Part shown: positions 10,001 through 16,762 of the stretch, in pieces
How the letters are laid out: the number at the start of each line of letters is the position of its first letter
Position numbering within the stretch: the stretch's first letter is position 1
Assembly (NCBI RefSeq): GCF_025642745.1
Contig: NZ_JANZKP010000005.1
Coordinates: 48,330-112,329 of the forward strand
Reading direction: 5' to 3'
DNA: 64,000 nt
Source: Cellulomonas sp. RIT-PI-Y
GTDB taxonomy: Bacteria > Actinomycetota > Actinomycetes > Actinomycetales > Cellulomonadaceae
Notes under the pieces: generated by a model
Database searches by the model: none
What the model saw: only the letters and a program-made list of their open reading frames with translations
Told to the model about the DNA's origin: nothing
Made by a program: the position numbers and the translations under genes

Positions 10001-10989
10001 CCGAGGCCGCCCTCGGGGTCGACCTGGCCGGGGACGGTGCGGGCACCCTCGCGGTGAACGGCTACGACGTCCTGGACCTGGCCACCGGGGACACCGTGGC
10101 CGCGCACCTGCGCGGCGGGGTCAACAAGGTCACCGTCACGGCGGGGGCGGACGGGCTGCGGCTCGACCGGCTCACCGTCGGCGCCGGCGAGGGCCTGCTG
10201 ACCGGCACCGAGTACCAGGCGGAGGACGCCGCGCTGTCCGGGGAGGCCCAGGTCGTCGACCTGTCCCTGGCGGAGGGCGGCCAGGCGGTCGCGGGCATCG
10301 GCGGGGAGCCGGGCAACGACTCCACGCTCACGTTCACCGTGGCGGCCGAGGAGTCCGGTCCGCACGCGGTGGTGGTGCGGTTCTCCAACCCGGAGCAGGT
10401 GGACGGGACGCACTACAACCCGAACCCGGTCGCCCGGCACGCCGACATCTCGGTCAACGGGGGCGAGGCGCAGCGCGAGCTGTTCGTGCCGACCTTCCAC
10501 CAGAACAACTTCTGGGAACGGACGATCGTGCTGGACCTGGACGCGGGGGAGAACACGATCGCCCTGCGCTCCGAGGAGGCCACCAACTGGGACGGCGTGA
10601 CCTACGCGTCGCAGACCTGGCTCGCGGACTACAACCTGCGCGCGGACGAGGCCCCGATCGTCGACCGGATCACCGTCTCCCCGCTGGCCGCGACCCCGAT
10701 CGTCGTCGAGGCGTGGCAGTCCGGCACGGTCTACGACCGGGGCGACACCGTGCGCCATGCCGGGGCGACCTGGCTGGCGAGCTGGTGGACGCAGGGCCAG
10801 ACCCCGGGGGACCCCTGGGGGCCGTGGCAGGAGATCGCGGCGACCGGTGACGGCACCGCGGTGTGGACGGCGTCCCGGATCTTCACCGGCGGCGAGATCG
10901 TCGAGCACGACGGCCAGCGCTACACCGCCCGGTGGTGGACCCGGAACCAGGTGCCCGGGGACCCGAACGGCCCCTGGGCGCCGCAGTAG
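7096..10989 (+). CDS. Secreted multi-module clan GH-A glycosidase with CBMs
   Basis: A 1297-residue exported protein. Residues 1-36 form a Sec signal peptide ending near LPATAA. The modules then seen are: a LamG/concanavalin-like sandwich (about 42-252), a Big_4-type immunoglobulin-like domain (255-335), a TIM-barrel glycosidase (about 335-695), a CBM35/CBM6-like domain (770-918), a smaller sandwich (922-1033), a second CBM35-like domain (1037-1195) and two short CBM5/12-type modules (1202-1297) with paired AxWWTxGQTPG motifs. Catalytic candidates are Glu461 (FNEPEGN) and Glu577 (NINEYAF), the clan-A acid/base and nucleophile pattern. The family could be GH39 or a relative; I am not certain. 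It follows the importer and intracellular enzymes and probably makes the oligosaccharides they use. ATG 7096 follows GAGAGAGG. Confidence 0.9.
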   Translation: MKSTSVSRRAAIALPSVLVLTLGSLGGALALPATAATPDPALHWTMDEVVDGTVADASGHGLTGSVAGTTSLIDTGDGGTALDLAGGAAGGYVAVPRGALEGATDLTVSTRIRWDGTGGSWQWAYALGTDTSRYLFTTPSTNEGRLRTAITQAGGSAESQVTGSAALPSGRWATLTTTLDTTADRLTTYLDGVAVSSAATSLSAADLLTATASGAGFVGRSFYADPLFDGAVDDFRIWHAALSAEQVAEVVGGELPALTGLSSDEFTARTVVGTAPELPDTVRGTFSDGYDRDVPVSWDPIDPERYARTGEFTATGTAAGQAVSAQVTVHRGELRVDLGTDTGEFLGGASGLLYGLYGDGMPSDNLVEGMNVRSVATKAQDGAQHPGSDALEVVGSLADTTDGDVYLRVTDWYRGFPYQWPGDTPEEKLADYATVLDNQLDMIATLPDEDRDNLVIEPFNEPEGNMFGTGEWSLDGTSWLDDPTDYFAAWDRTYRTIKEHFPDMRVAGPGTSVLFDQVEGFLAHTVEAGTVPDIITWHELTHPEAIRDSVATFRGWEAGVFAGTSHEGTELPININEYAFNYHTSVPGQMIQWMSAIEDTKVDAMIAFWNINGNLSDSAVQSNRGNGQWWLYNAYAQMTGHTVEVTPPNPGQNYTLQGLATLDEEQAISRTLLGGGTGSAPVDLVNVPADVFGDQVRVTVREIPWTGQLGDSAQPRHLAELTLPVVDGTVALDFGGDTLPALAESSAYELVVTPAGSGATTTATPDLWEASYEAEDAAHSGTGYSRNGPEGSPQDVGKFYTSGGYDVGGLRTGSDVVLDFTVDVPQDGSYDLSVFANSLNTYGLVQDQGPTNVFLRVDGAAEQELFLPLGYKWVVWDHTDTTVDLTAGTHTISLAARGLDGGATVGDAIVDRITLALANPDAGTSVYEGELAQLADARTDYTVGDSGAGVADLAAGGTATFWVYGPEDAEAALGVDLAGDGAGTLAVNGYDVLDLATGDTVAAHLRGGVNKVTVTAGADGLRLDRLTVGAGEGLLTGTEYQAEDAALSGEAQVVDLSLAEGGQAVAGIGGEPGNDSTLTFTVAAEESGPHAVVVRFSNPEQVDGTHYNPNPVARHADISVNGGEAQRELFVPTFHQNNFWERTIVLDLDAGENTIALRSEEATNWDGVTYASQTWLADYNLRADEAPIVDRITVSPLAATPIVVEAWQSGTVYDRGDTVRHAGATWLASWWTQGQTPGDPWGPWQEIAATGDGTAVWTASRIFTGGEIVEHDGQRYTARWWTRNQVPGDPNGPWAPQ

Positions 10990-10998
10990 GGCGGACGG

Positions 10999-11034
10999 CG
11001 GTGGGGACGGTCGTCGCGGCGGCCGTCCCCACCG
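10999..11034. terminator. Bidirectional terminator hairpin
   Basis: Perfect 12-base arms (10999-11010 and 11023-11034; core GGTGGGGACGG / CCGTCCCCACC) with a 12-base loop sit between the convergent stops of the large secreted glycosidase and the GH30 gene. No T-run follows in either direction, as is usual for very GC-rich actinobacterial terminators. Confidence 0.7.
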
Positions 11035-11038
11035 GCGC

Positions 11039-12403
11039 TCACACCTCGATCACGAAGCTGTTCAGCGAGTCCGCGGGCAGCACCGGCTCCACCACCTGAT
11101 CGCCGACCGTGATCTGCACCGGCATCTCCTCGGAGGTGTCGTTCTGCATCACGACCACCAGGGAGCCGTCCGGGTTCCGGAACGCCAGCTGGTTCTCGTA
11201 GCCGGAGTAGCTCAGGGTCGGCACCAGGCGGGCGCCCGGCTGCACGTAGTGGCTGACGTGCTTGAGCACGACGTACTCGTGCGTGTACTCAAAGCTCGCG
11301 GTGGCCGGGTCGACCACGATCAGGGAGTTCTGCGACCAGCCCCACCGGCTGACCCCGCCGCTCTCGAGCGACAGGTTCCAGTACTGGTAGGCGCTGGCGC
11401 CGTTGTTCAGGAAGTCACGCATCAGACGCCAGGAGTAGCGGGCGTAGCGCCAGTCGTTCCTGCCGTCGCCGCACTCCTGTTCGGTCTGGTAGATCCGCAG
11501 TTCGGGGTGGTCGCGGCGCAGGAACGGCACGATCGACTTGCCGTGCCACTGCACGCCGATGCCGGTGATCGCCGCGGCGGCCTCGGGGTCGGCCAGCACA
11601 CCGTCGACCAGGTCGACGTCCGGGCGTTCGACGGTGCCGAGGAAGACCTCGACGTCGCGCTCGCGCATCCTCGGCCCGAGGTGGCGGATGAAGGCGGCCA
11701 GGCCGGCGGGGGTCCAGGTGCACGACGGGTAGGGCTGCGCCGAGTTGAACTCGTTCTGCGGCATCACCATCCGGATGTCGATGCCGAGCGCGGCGTAGGC
11801 GTCCACGAACCGGGCGAAGTACTCCGCGTAGGTGGCCAGGTGCCGCTCGTCCTGGATGAAGGAGTCGGTGCCCTCCTGCTGGACCTGGTCGGCGCGCAGC
11901 CCGTTCTCGACCCCGTCGACCCACGGCTGGGCGGAGGCGTAGTGCCCGTTGGTCTTCATCCACTGCGGCGGCACCCACGGCGAGGCCCACAGCCTGAGGT
12001 CGCCCTGCTCGGCCTGCGCGGACCGGATGAACGGGATCAGGGTCTCCCGGTCGTTCTCGATGCTGAAGTGCTCCAGTGCGAAGTCACCCGGCACGTCGTC
12101 GTAGGAGTAGTAGTCCCGGGCGAAGTCGTTGGCGCCGATCGGCATCCGGCCGATCGTGAAGTTGCCGCCGACACCCGGCGCGTAGAGCTCGCGGAAGATC
12201 CCGGAGCGCTGCTCGTCGTCCAGGTGCGCGAGCGAGGTCCAGCCCAGCTCGTTGAAGGTGGCGCCGAAGCCCTCGATCTCCTGGCGTTCGTCGTCGAGCT
12301 GGACGAAGACGTCCGGGATGCGGGTGATCGGCCCGGGGTCGACCGTGCCGAGGTCCCGCCAGCGCTCGCGCTCGGTCGTGCTGGTCCAGCTGGTGATCTT
12401 CAT
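11039..12403 (-). CDS. GH30 family glycoside hydrolase
   Basis: A 454-residue enzyme with the family-30 fold: a (beta/alpha)8 barrel plus a C-terminal beta domain. Glu218 (MPQNEFNS) is the expected acid/base and Glu308 (YQTEQECGDG) the nucleophile. The N-terminal IEGFGATFNE is the standard GH30 entry motif. There is no signal peptide, so the substrate must be imported. Family members cleave beta-glucosyl, beta-1,6-glucan, beta-1,6-galactan or beta-xylosyl bonds; the subfamily cannot be fixed by eye. The ATG 12403 has GGGAG upstream. It is transcribed towards the secreted glycosidase gene and away from the MFS gene, with an operator-like palindrome in its promoter region. Confidence 0.92.
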   Translation of the reverse strand: MKITSWTSTTERERWRDLGTVDPGPITRIPDVFVQLDDERQEIEGFGATFNELGWTSLAHLDDEQRSGIFRELYAPGVGGNFTIGRMPIGANDFARDYYSYDDVPGDFALEHFSIENDRETLIPFIRSAQAEQGDLRLWASPWVPPQWMKTNGHYASAQPWVDGVENGLRADQVQQEGTDSFIQDERHLATYAEYFARFVDAYAALGIDIRMVMPQNEFNSAQPYPSCTWTPAGLAAFIRHLGPRMRERDVEVFLGTVERPDVDLVDGVLADPEAAAAITGIGVQWHGKSIVPFLRRDHPELRIYQTEQECGDGRNDWRYARYSWRLMRDFLNNGASAYQYWNLSLESGGVSRWGWSQNSLIVVDPATASFEYTHEYVVLKHVSHYVQPGARLVPTLSYSGYENQLAFRNPDGSLVVVMQNDTSEEMPVQITVGDQVVEPVLPADSLNSFVIEV

Positions 12404-12435
12404 CGAACACTCCCACGTCGTCGTCGGACCCCTGC

Positions 12436-12455
12436 TACCTACTGGTCGATAGGTA
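12436..12455. promoter_or_regulatory. Operator-like palindrome upstream of GH30 gene
   Basis: TACCTACTGGTCGATAGGTA is an imperfect 20-bp palindrome with matching TACCT/AGGTA ends, enclosed by a wider GCTACC/GGTAGC pair at 12434 and 12458. It lies 33 bp ahead of the GH30 start in the divergent intergenic region. Size and symmetry suit a TetR-type operator. No regulator gene is adjacent, so this is inference. Confidence 0.45.
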
Positions 12456-12498
12456 ACGGTAGCCCCGATCCCGACCAGGCGGAAACCTGCTCACGGGC

Positions 12499-12518
12499 AT
12501 GTGTACGCTCGTACACAT
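12499..12518. promoter_or_regulatory. Perfect TetR-type operator overlapping the MFS start
   Basis: ATGTGTACGCTCGTACACAT has 9-base arms around a CT centre. It covers the likely -10 hexamer TACGCT (12504-12509), and its last two bases are the first two of the preferred ATG of the exporter gene. A bound repressor would block both polymerase and the 5' end of a leaderless message. TetR-family exporter operators are commonly of this form; no cognate repressor gene is in the window. Confidence 0.7.
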
Positions 12519-13710
12519 GTCCGTGACGACCTCCCCGGCCACCGTCGACCGCCGGGCCCGCGCCGCCGTCGCCGCGCTGTTCCTCACCAACGGCGCCCTG
12601 TTCGCCAACCTGATCCCGCGCTACCCGCAGATCAAGGCGGAACTCGGCCTTGGCAACGCCGCGTACGGGTTGGCGGTCGCGGCGTTCCCCACCGGGGCGA
12701 TCGTGGCCGGCCTCGGTGCGGCGTGGGCGATCCGGCGTCTCGGCTCCGCCCGGGCCGCGGTGCTCGGCACCCTGGTCACCGCGCTGGGGGTGTGCGCCGC
12801 CGCCGTCGCACCGACCGTCGGACTGTTGATGGCCGCCCTGTTCCTGGCCGGGGCGATGGACGCGATCACGGATGTGGCGCAGAACGCCCACGGTCTCCGG
12901 GTCCAGCGCCGGTACGGCCGGTCGATCATCAACTCCTTCCACGCGGTGTGGTCGATCGGCGCCGTGATCGGCGGGTCGATGGCCGCCGGTGCGATCGCGC
13001 TGGACGTCCCGCGCGGAGTGCACCTGGCCGTCTCGGGCGCGCTGTTCTCCGTGGTCGCCCTGGTCGCGCTCCGGTTCTGCCTGCCCGGCACGGACGGCGA
13101 CGACGACGCGACGGCCGGTCCCGGCCAGCACGGCGATCGGGTCGGGGCGTCGCGGGGCAGGATCGTGCTGGTCCTCGCGGCACTGGTGCTGATCGCGACC
13201 GCCGGGACCCTGGTCGAGGACTCCGGCAACTCCTGGGCCGCGATCTACCTCTCCGGCTCGCTGGGCGCCGCCGCCGCGGTGGCCGCGACCGGCTACATCG
13301 CGCTGACCGGCGCGCAGTTCATCGGCCGACTGCTCGGCGACCGGTTGGTCGACCGGTTCGGTCAGCGTGCGGTCGCCCGGACCGGCGGCGTCCTGGTCGC
13401 GCTCGGCATGGGCTCCGCACTGGCGTTCCCGTCCGTGCCCGGCACCGTCGCCGGGTTCGCGGTCGCGGGGTTCGGTGTCGCGACCCTGGTCCCGGCCGCC
13501 ATGCACGAGGCGGACGAGCTCCCCGGGTTGAAGCCCGGCACCGGACTGACCGTGGTGTCCTGGCTGATGCGGCTCGGGTTCCTGGCGTCACCGCCGCTGG
13601 TCGGACTGGTGGCGGACGCGAGCAGCGTCCGGGTCGGACTGCTGGTGGTGCCGATCGCCGGACTGATCGTGGTGCTGACCGCGGGGGTGTTGCAGGGCCG
13701 TCGCCGCTAG
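12517..13710 (+). CDS. MFS transporter
   Basis: A 397-residue major facilitator protein with about twelve hydrophobic segments. It resembles the actinobacterial MFS proteins usually annotated as sugar or drug transporters. An ATG also exists in frame at 12499, but 12517 is preferred: TACGCT ends seven bases before it, so the message is probably leaderless, and the upstream six codons are operator sequence. The TAG stop shares CTAG with the opposing stop of the next gene. The substrate is unknown; a palindromic operator on the promoter suggests ligand-induced export. Confidence 0.88.
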   Translation: MSVTTSPATVDRRARAAVAALFLTNGALFANLIPRYPQIKAELGLGNAAYGLAVAAFPTGAIVAGLGAAWAIRRLGSARAAVLGTLVTALGVCAAAVAPTVGLLMAALFLAGAMDAITDVAQNAHGLRVQRRYGRSIINSFHAVWSIGAVIGGSMAAGAIALDVPRGVHLAVSGALFSVVALVALRFCLPGTDGDDDATAGPGQHGDRVGASRGRIVLVLAALVLIATAGTLVEDSGNSWAAIYLSGSLGAAAAVAATGYIALTGAQFIGRLLGDRLVDRFGQRAVARTGGVLVALGMGSALAFPSVPGTVAGFAVAGFGVATLVPAAMHEADELPGLKPGTGLTVVSWLMRLGFLASPPLVGLVADASSVRVGLLVVPIAGLIVVLTAGVLQGRRR

Positions 13711-14051
13711 CGGCTCTCCGGGTCGTCGCCGAAGGCGCGGACCTCCTGCTTGCAGCGGCAGGAGTCGGCGATCCGCGCCGCCCAGTGCAGCGCGGTCTCC
13801 CGGTCCGGGACGTCGAGCACGGTGTACCCGCCCTCGAGTCGTGCGGTCTGCGGGTAGGTCCCCTCGGTGACCACGCCGTCCTTGTCGACCAGCACGGGTG
13901 GGATGCTCTCGTCGATGCCCCCGCCGAACACCCAGACGCCGGCCGCCTTCGCCTCCCGCACCACGGCGTGCGACGCGTCGACGACCGCCTGGAACTCGCC
14001 GTCCGGGATGTCCATCTCCCCGCTCGGGAAGGAGATCAGGTAATGGGTCAT
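13707..14051 (-). CDS. YCII/DGPF-domain protein
   Basis: A 114-residue protein beginning MTHYLISFPSGEMDIPD with the ferredoxin-like YCII-related fold: HAVVREAKAAGVWVFGGG, GTYPQTARLEGGYTVLDVPD and a charged C-terminus. These proteins often accompany ECF sigma factors or act as small-molecule isomerase-like proteins, but no function can be assigned. ATG 14051 is supported by CACGAT six bases upstream, which suggests a leaderless transcript. The C-terminus has two close cysteines (CRCKQE). Its stop overlaps the MFS stop. Confidence 0.85.
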   Translation of the reverse strand: MTHYLISFPSGEMDIPDGEFQAVVDASHAVVREAKAAGVWVFGGGIDESIPPVLVDKDGVVTEGTYPQTARLEGGYTVLDVPDRETALHWAARIADSCRCKQEVRAFGDDPESR

Positions 14052-14068
14052 GCGCCCATCGTGCTCCG

Positions 14069-14773
14069 CTACGCCAGGATCTGCACCGCGCGGATCAACG
14101 GCCCGATCACGACCAGGTACATCAGCCCGAAGAACACCCCTGCCGTCACCGTGTATCCCGCCGCGGTCGCCGGTGCACCGGGCTGCCGCAGGTGGGCCAC
14201 CAGCTTCAGGACGATCCGCCACGGCCGCAGCACGTCCCAGCTGTTCAGGCGCAGATTCCGCCCGAGGTAGATCCCGAACGCGGCCAGGAGCAGCACCAAG
14301 CCGGTGACGATCCGCACCTCCGCGCTGGTCAGGGGTTCCACCGCGTCGAACCGCACGGCGACGTAGCCCAGCTGCACCAGGAACACGTTGAACAGCATGT
14401 TCAGCACGCCGGACATCGCCAGCGACAGCACCAGCAGCAGGTCGAACCACTCCGGCACCCGCTCGCCCGGTCGGCGATGGTTGAGGTTCAGCTCGGTGAT
14501 CAGGTAGCCGGCATTCGGCAGGAGCAGCAGCCAGACGCCGAGCAGGATCGCGCCCAGGACCACGATCAGCGCCGGCGGCGCACTCGCGGCGAGCAGCACC
14601 GCCAGCACCAGCACGGCCGCCAGCAGGACCAGCACCGGGGCCACCGACAGACCGACGTTCAGGAGCATCGGGCGGTAGAGCCGGGTGCGGAACAGCCAGG
14701 ATCGCAGCAGGACCAACGCCACGGCCAGCACGTTCATCCCGACGATCCCGACGATGCTGTCGTTGAGGAGCAT
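14069..14773 (-). CDS. DUF1361 membrane protein
   Basis: A 234-residue polytopic membrane protein of the DUF1361 family, recognised from the WLLLLPNAGYLITELNLNH segment followed by VPEWFDLLLVLSLAMSG. Six to seven hydrophobic stretches are visible. Its function is unknown. CACGAT ends six bases before the ATG (14780-14785), the same arrangement as in the next gene downstream, so both may be separately transcribed leaderless genes although only 17 bp separate them. Confidence 0.87.
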   Translation of the reverse strand: MLLNDSIVGIVGMNVLAVALVLLRSWLFRTRLYRPMLLNVGLSVAPVLVLLAAVLVLAVLLAASAPPALIVVLGAILLGVWLLLLPNAGYLITELNLNHRRPGERVPEWFDLLLVLSLAMSGVLNMLFNVFLVQLGYVAVRFDAVEPLTSAEVRIVTGLVLLLAAFGIYLGRNLRLNSWDVLRPWRIVLKLVAHLRQPGAPATAAGYTVTAGVFFGLMYLVVIGPLIRAVQILA

Positions 14774-14798
14774 CCGGCCATCGTGCCGGAGGGCGGGA

Positions 14799-15209
14799 CT
14801 ACGCGCTCAGCAGCGCCGCGCCCGCGCGGCTGCCCACCAACGCCTCGAACCACACGGTCTTCCCCACGCCGGGATGCAGGTCCACACCCCAGGTCGACGA
14901 CAGCATGTCCACGATCCGCATCCCGTTCCCGCCGGGTCGCCCCGGACTGGTGGGCCGGACCACCGGGAGCGTGGTGTCCGTGTCGGTGACCGCGACGCGC
15001 AAGGCGTCGTCGTGCATCCGGGCGCAGACCGAGATCGGCGCATGGTTGCCGGTGTGCACCACAGCATTGGTGAGGAGCTCACTGGTGAGCAGCTCGACGG
15101 TGTGCTCGGTGGCGGGGCCTGCGTGCACCCGACGGGCGAGGGAGGCGGCCCAGTGCCGGGCACGTGCGATCGAGGAAGGGTCTGCGGGCAACAGCAGTCG
15201 CTCGGACAT
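14799..15209 (-). CDS. RsbW-like anti-sigma / regulatory ATP-binding protein
   Basis: A 136-residue stand-alone GHKL ATPase of the HATPase_c_2 type used by anti-sigma factors and stress switches. The N box is in LLTSELLTNAVVHTG, and GRPGGNGMRIVDMLSS provides the lid. It lacks a histidine-kinase dimerisation domain. Such proteins phosphorylate anti-anti-sigma proteins or bind sigma factors; no STAS partner is encoded here, though a PP2C phosphatase occurs at 57.6 kb. ATG 15209 is preceded by AAAGGAG. Confidence 0.87.
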   Translation of the reverse strand: MSERLLLPADPSSIARARHWAASLARRVHAGPATEHTVELLTSELLTNAVVHTGNHAPISVCARMHDDALRVAVTDTDTTLPVVRPTSPGRPGGNGMRIVDMLSSTWGVDLHPGVGKTVWFEALVGSRAGAALLSA

Positions 15210-15284
15210 TCTGGCTCCTTTCGCGGTCGCAGTGCTCTCCCAGGGTGACGCCGATCCGTCGGGTGTGCATCCCGGCGCCCGGGC

Positions 15285-16571
15285 TCAGAACCCTTCGGGG
15301 GGCGGGGCGACCCGGATCCGCGTGATCCGACGCCCGTCGACCTGCACGATCTCCAGTCGGTGACCGTCGATCGGCACGCTGTCGCCGATCTGTCCGAGTC
15401 GGCCGAGCCGGGCGATCAGGAACCCCGCGACGGTCTCGTAGGGGCCGTCCGCCAGGGCGACGCCGGTGAGCTCGGCGAACTCCTCGATGCTGAGCCCGGC
15501 GTCGTAGGTGCCCGGGGCGCCCTCGTGGTGCTCGGGGCCGGAGGACCCCGCGATGTCGTACTCGTCCCGGATCTCCCCGACCAGCTCCTCGACCAGGTCC
15601 TCCAGGGTGACGATGCCGTCCGTGCCCCCGTACTCGTCGACCACCACCGCGATGTGCACGCCCTCGCGGCGCATCCGGGACAGCGACGGGAGGATCTTGT
15701 TCGTGCCGGGCAGCGCGACGATCTCCCGCATCGCGTCCCGGACGGTCCGTGCGGGGTCGCGGGCGTCGATCAGGTCCCGGATGTGCAGGAAGCCGAGCAC
15801 GTCGTCGAAGTCCTCACCGATGACCGGGTAGCGGGACCACGGCTGGTCGCGGACCTCGTCCAGGGCGTCGCCGAGCGTGAGGCCGCCGTCCAGGAACCGG
15901 ACCTCGCCACGGGGCCGCATCACCTCGGCGACGGAGCGGTCGCTGGCCTCGAACACATCGCCGAGGATCCGCCGCTCGTCCTCGGGCAGGCCCTGATGGG
16001 CGATCACCAGGTCGCGGAGCTCGGCCTCGGACATCTCCTCGCTGGTGGCGGAGGGGTCGCCGCCGAACAACCGGACCAGCAGATTGGTGGACCGGGACAG
16101 CAGCCAGATCACCGGGCGCATCAGGGTCGCGAACCGGTCCAGCGGTGGTGCGACGGCCAGGGCGACCTTGGCCGACGACTGCAGGGCGATCCGCTTGGGC
16201 ACCAGCTCGCCGAGCACCAGGGACAGATAGGCGATCACCAGGGTCAGCAGCACCAGGGCGATCGTGGCCGCGGGTCCGGCCGGGACGCCCAGCGACTCGA
16301 TCACCGGGGCGAAGTCGGGCGCGATCGTGGAGGCGCCGTACGCGGCGGAGAAGAAGCCCGCGACCGTGACGCCGATCTGCACGGCGGCCAGGAAGCGGTT
16401 CGGGTCCCGCGCCACGGCGGCCACCCGTGCGCCACGGGTGCTCTGCCGCTCCATCCGGTTGATCTGGCTCTCCCGGAGCGAGACCAGCGCGATCTCCGTC
16501 CCGGCGAACACGCCGCCGATCAGGATGAAGAGCAGGACCAGGGCGATGTTCGCCCATGTCTCGGAGTCCAT
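15285..16571 (-). CDS. CNNM-domain/CBS-pair/CorC_HlyC protein (hemolysin C family)
   Basis: A 428-residue membrane protein with the standard order: four-helix DUF21/CNNM transmembrane domain (about 1-190), paired CBS domains (210-340, with RPRGEVRFLDGG and VVVDEYGGTDGIVTLEDLVEE) and a C-terminal CorC_HlyC domain (350-428). Members are linked to magnesium or cobalt efflux. ATG 16571 follows GGGGGGAG; the longer in-frame extension upstream is not supported by a ribosome site or by family length. Confidence 0.92.
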   Translation of the reverse strand: MDSETWANIALVLLFILIGGVFAGTEIALVSLRESQINRMERQSTRGARVAAVARDPNRFLAAVQIGVTVAGFFSAAYGASTIAPDFAPVIESLGVPAGPAATIALVLLTLVIAYLSLVLGELVPKRIALQSSAKVALAVAPPLDRFATLMRPVIWLLSRSTNLLVRLFGGDPSATSEEMSEAELRDLVIAHQGLPEDERRILGDVFEASDRSVAEVMRPRGEVRFLDGGLTLGDALDEVRDQPWSRYPVIGEDFDDVLGFLHIRDLIDARDPARTVRDAMREIVALPGTNKILPSLSRMRREGVHIAVVVDEYGGTDGIVTLEDLVEELVGEIRDEYDIAGSSGPEHHEGAPGTYDAGLSIEEFAELTGVALADGPYETVAGFLIARLGRLGQIGDSVPIDGHRLEIVQVDGRRITRIRVAPPPEGF

Positions 16572-16762
16572 CAGCGGTGCGCTCCCCCCGGTCGGGCGGC
16601 GCACCGCACGGGACTGAGAGGCGGTGAGGTCGACATGCACCGATCCAAGACGGTCCGCACCGGATCTGCACGCCGAATCACCCCCGTGCGACACAGCCGG
16701 TTCCTAGGCTGCGGATGTCGGCGACGCCATCGGTGGCGGCGCCCCGGTCGTCAGGGGTCTGG

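Noticed and set aside
7108..10908. A 1266-codon open frame on the minus strand opposite the secreted glycosidase
   Set aside because: Its translation is Arg/Gly/Val/His-rich low complexity without a domain, and the plus strand encodes a recognisable protein throughout. Long antisense frames are expected at this GC content.
16715..16762. The earlier ATG of the PBP gene
   Set aside because: No ribosome site; TAGGCT is only four bases upstream, too close for a leaderless start. The later ATG gives a standard lipoprotein signal.
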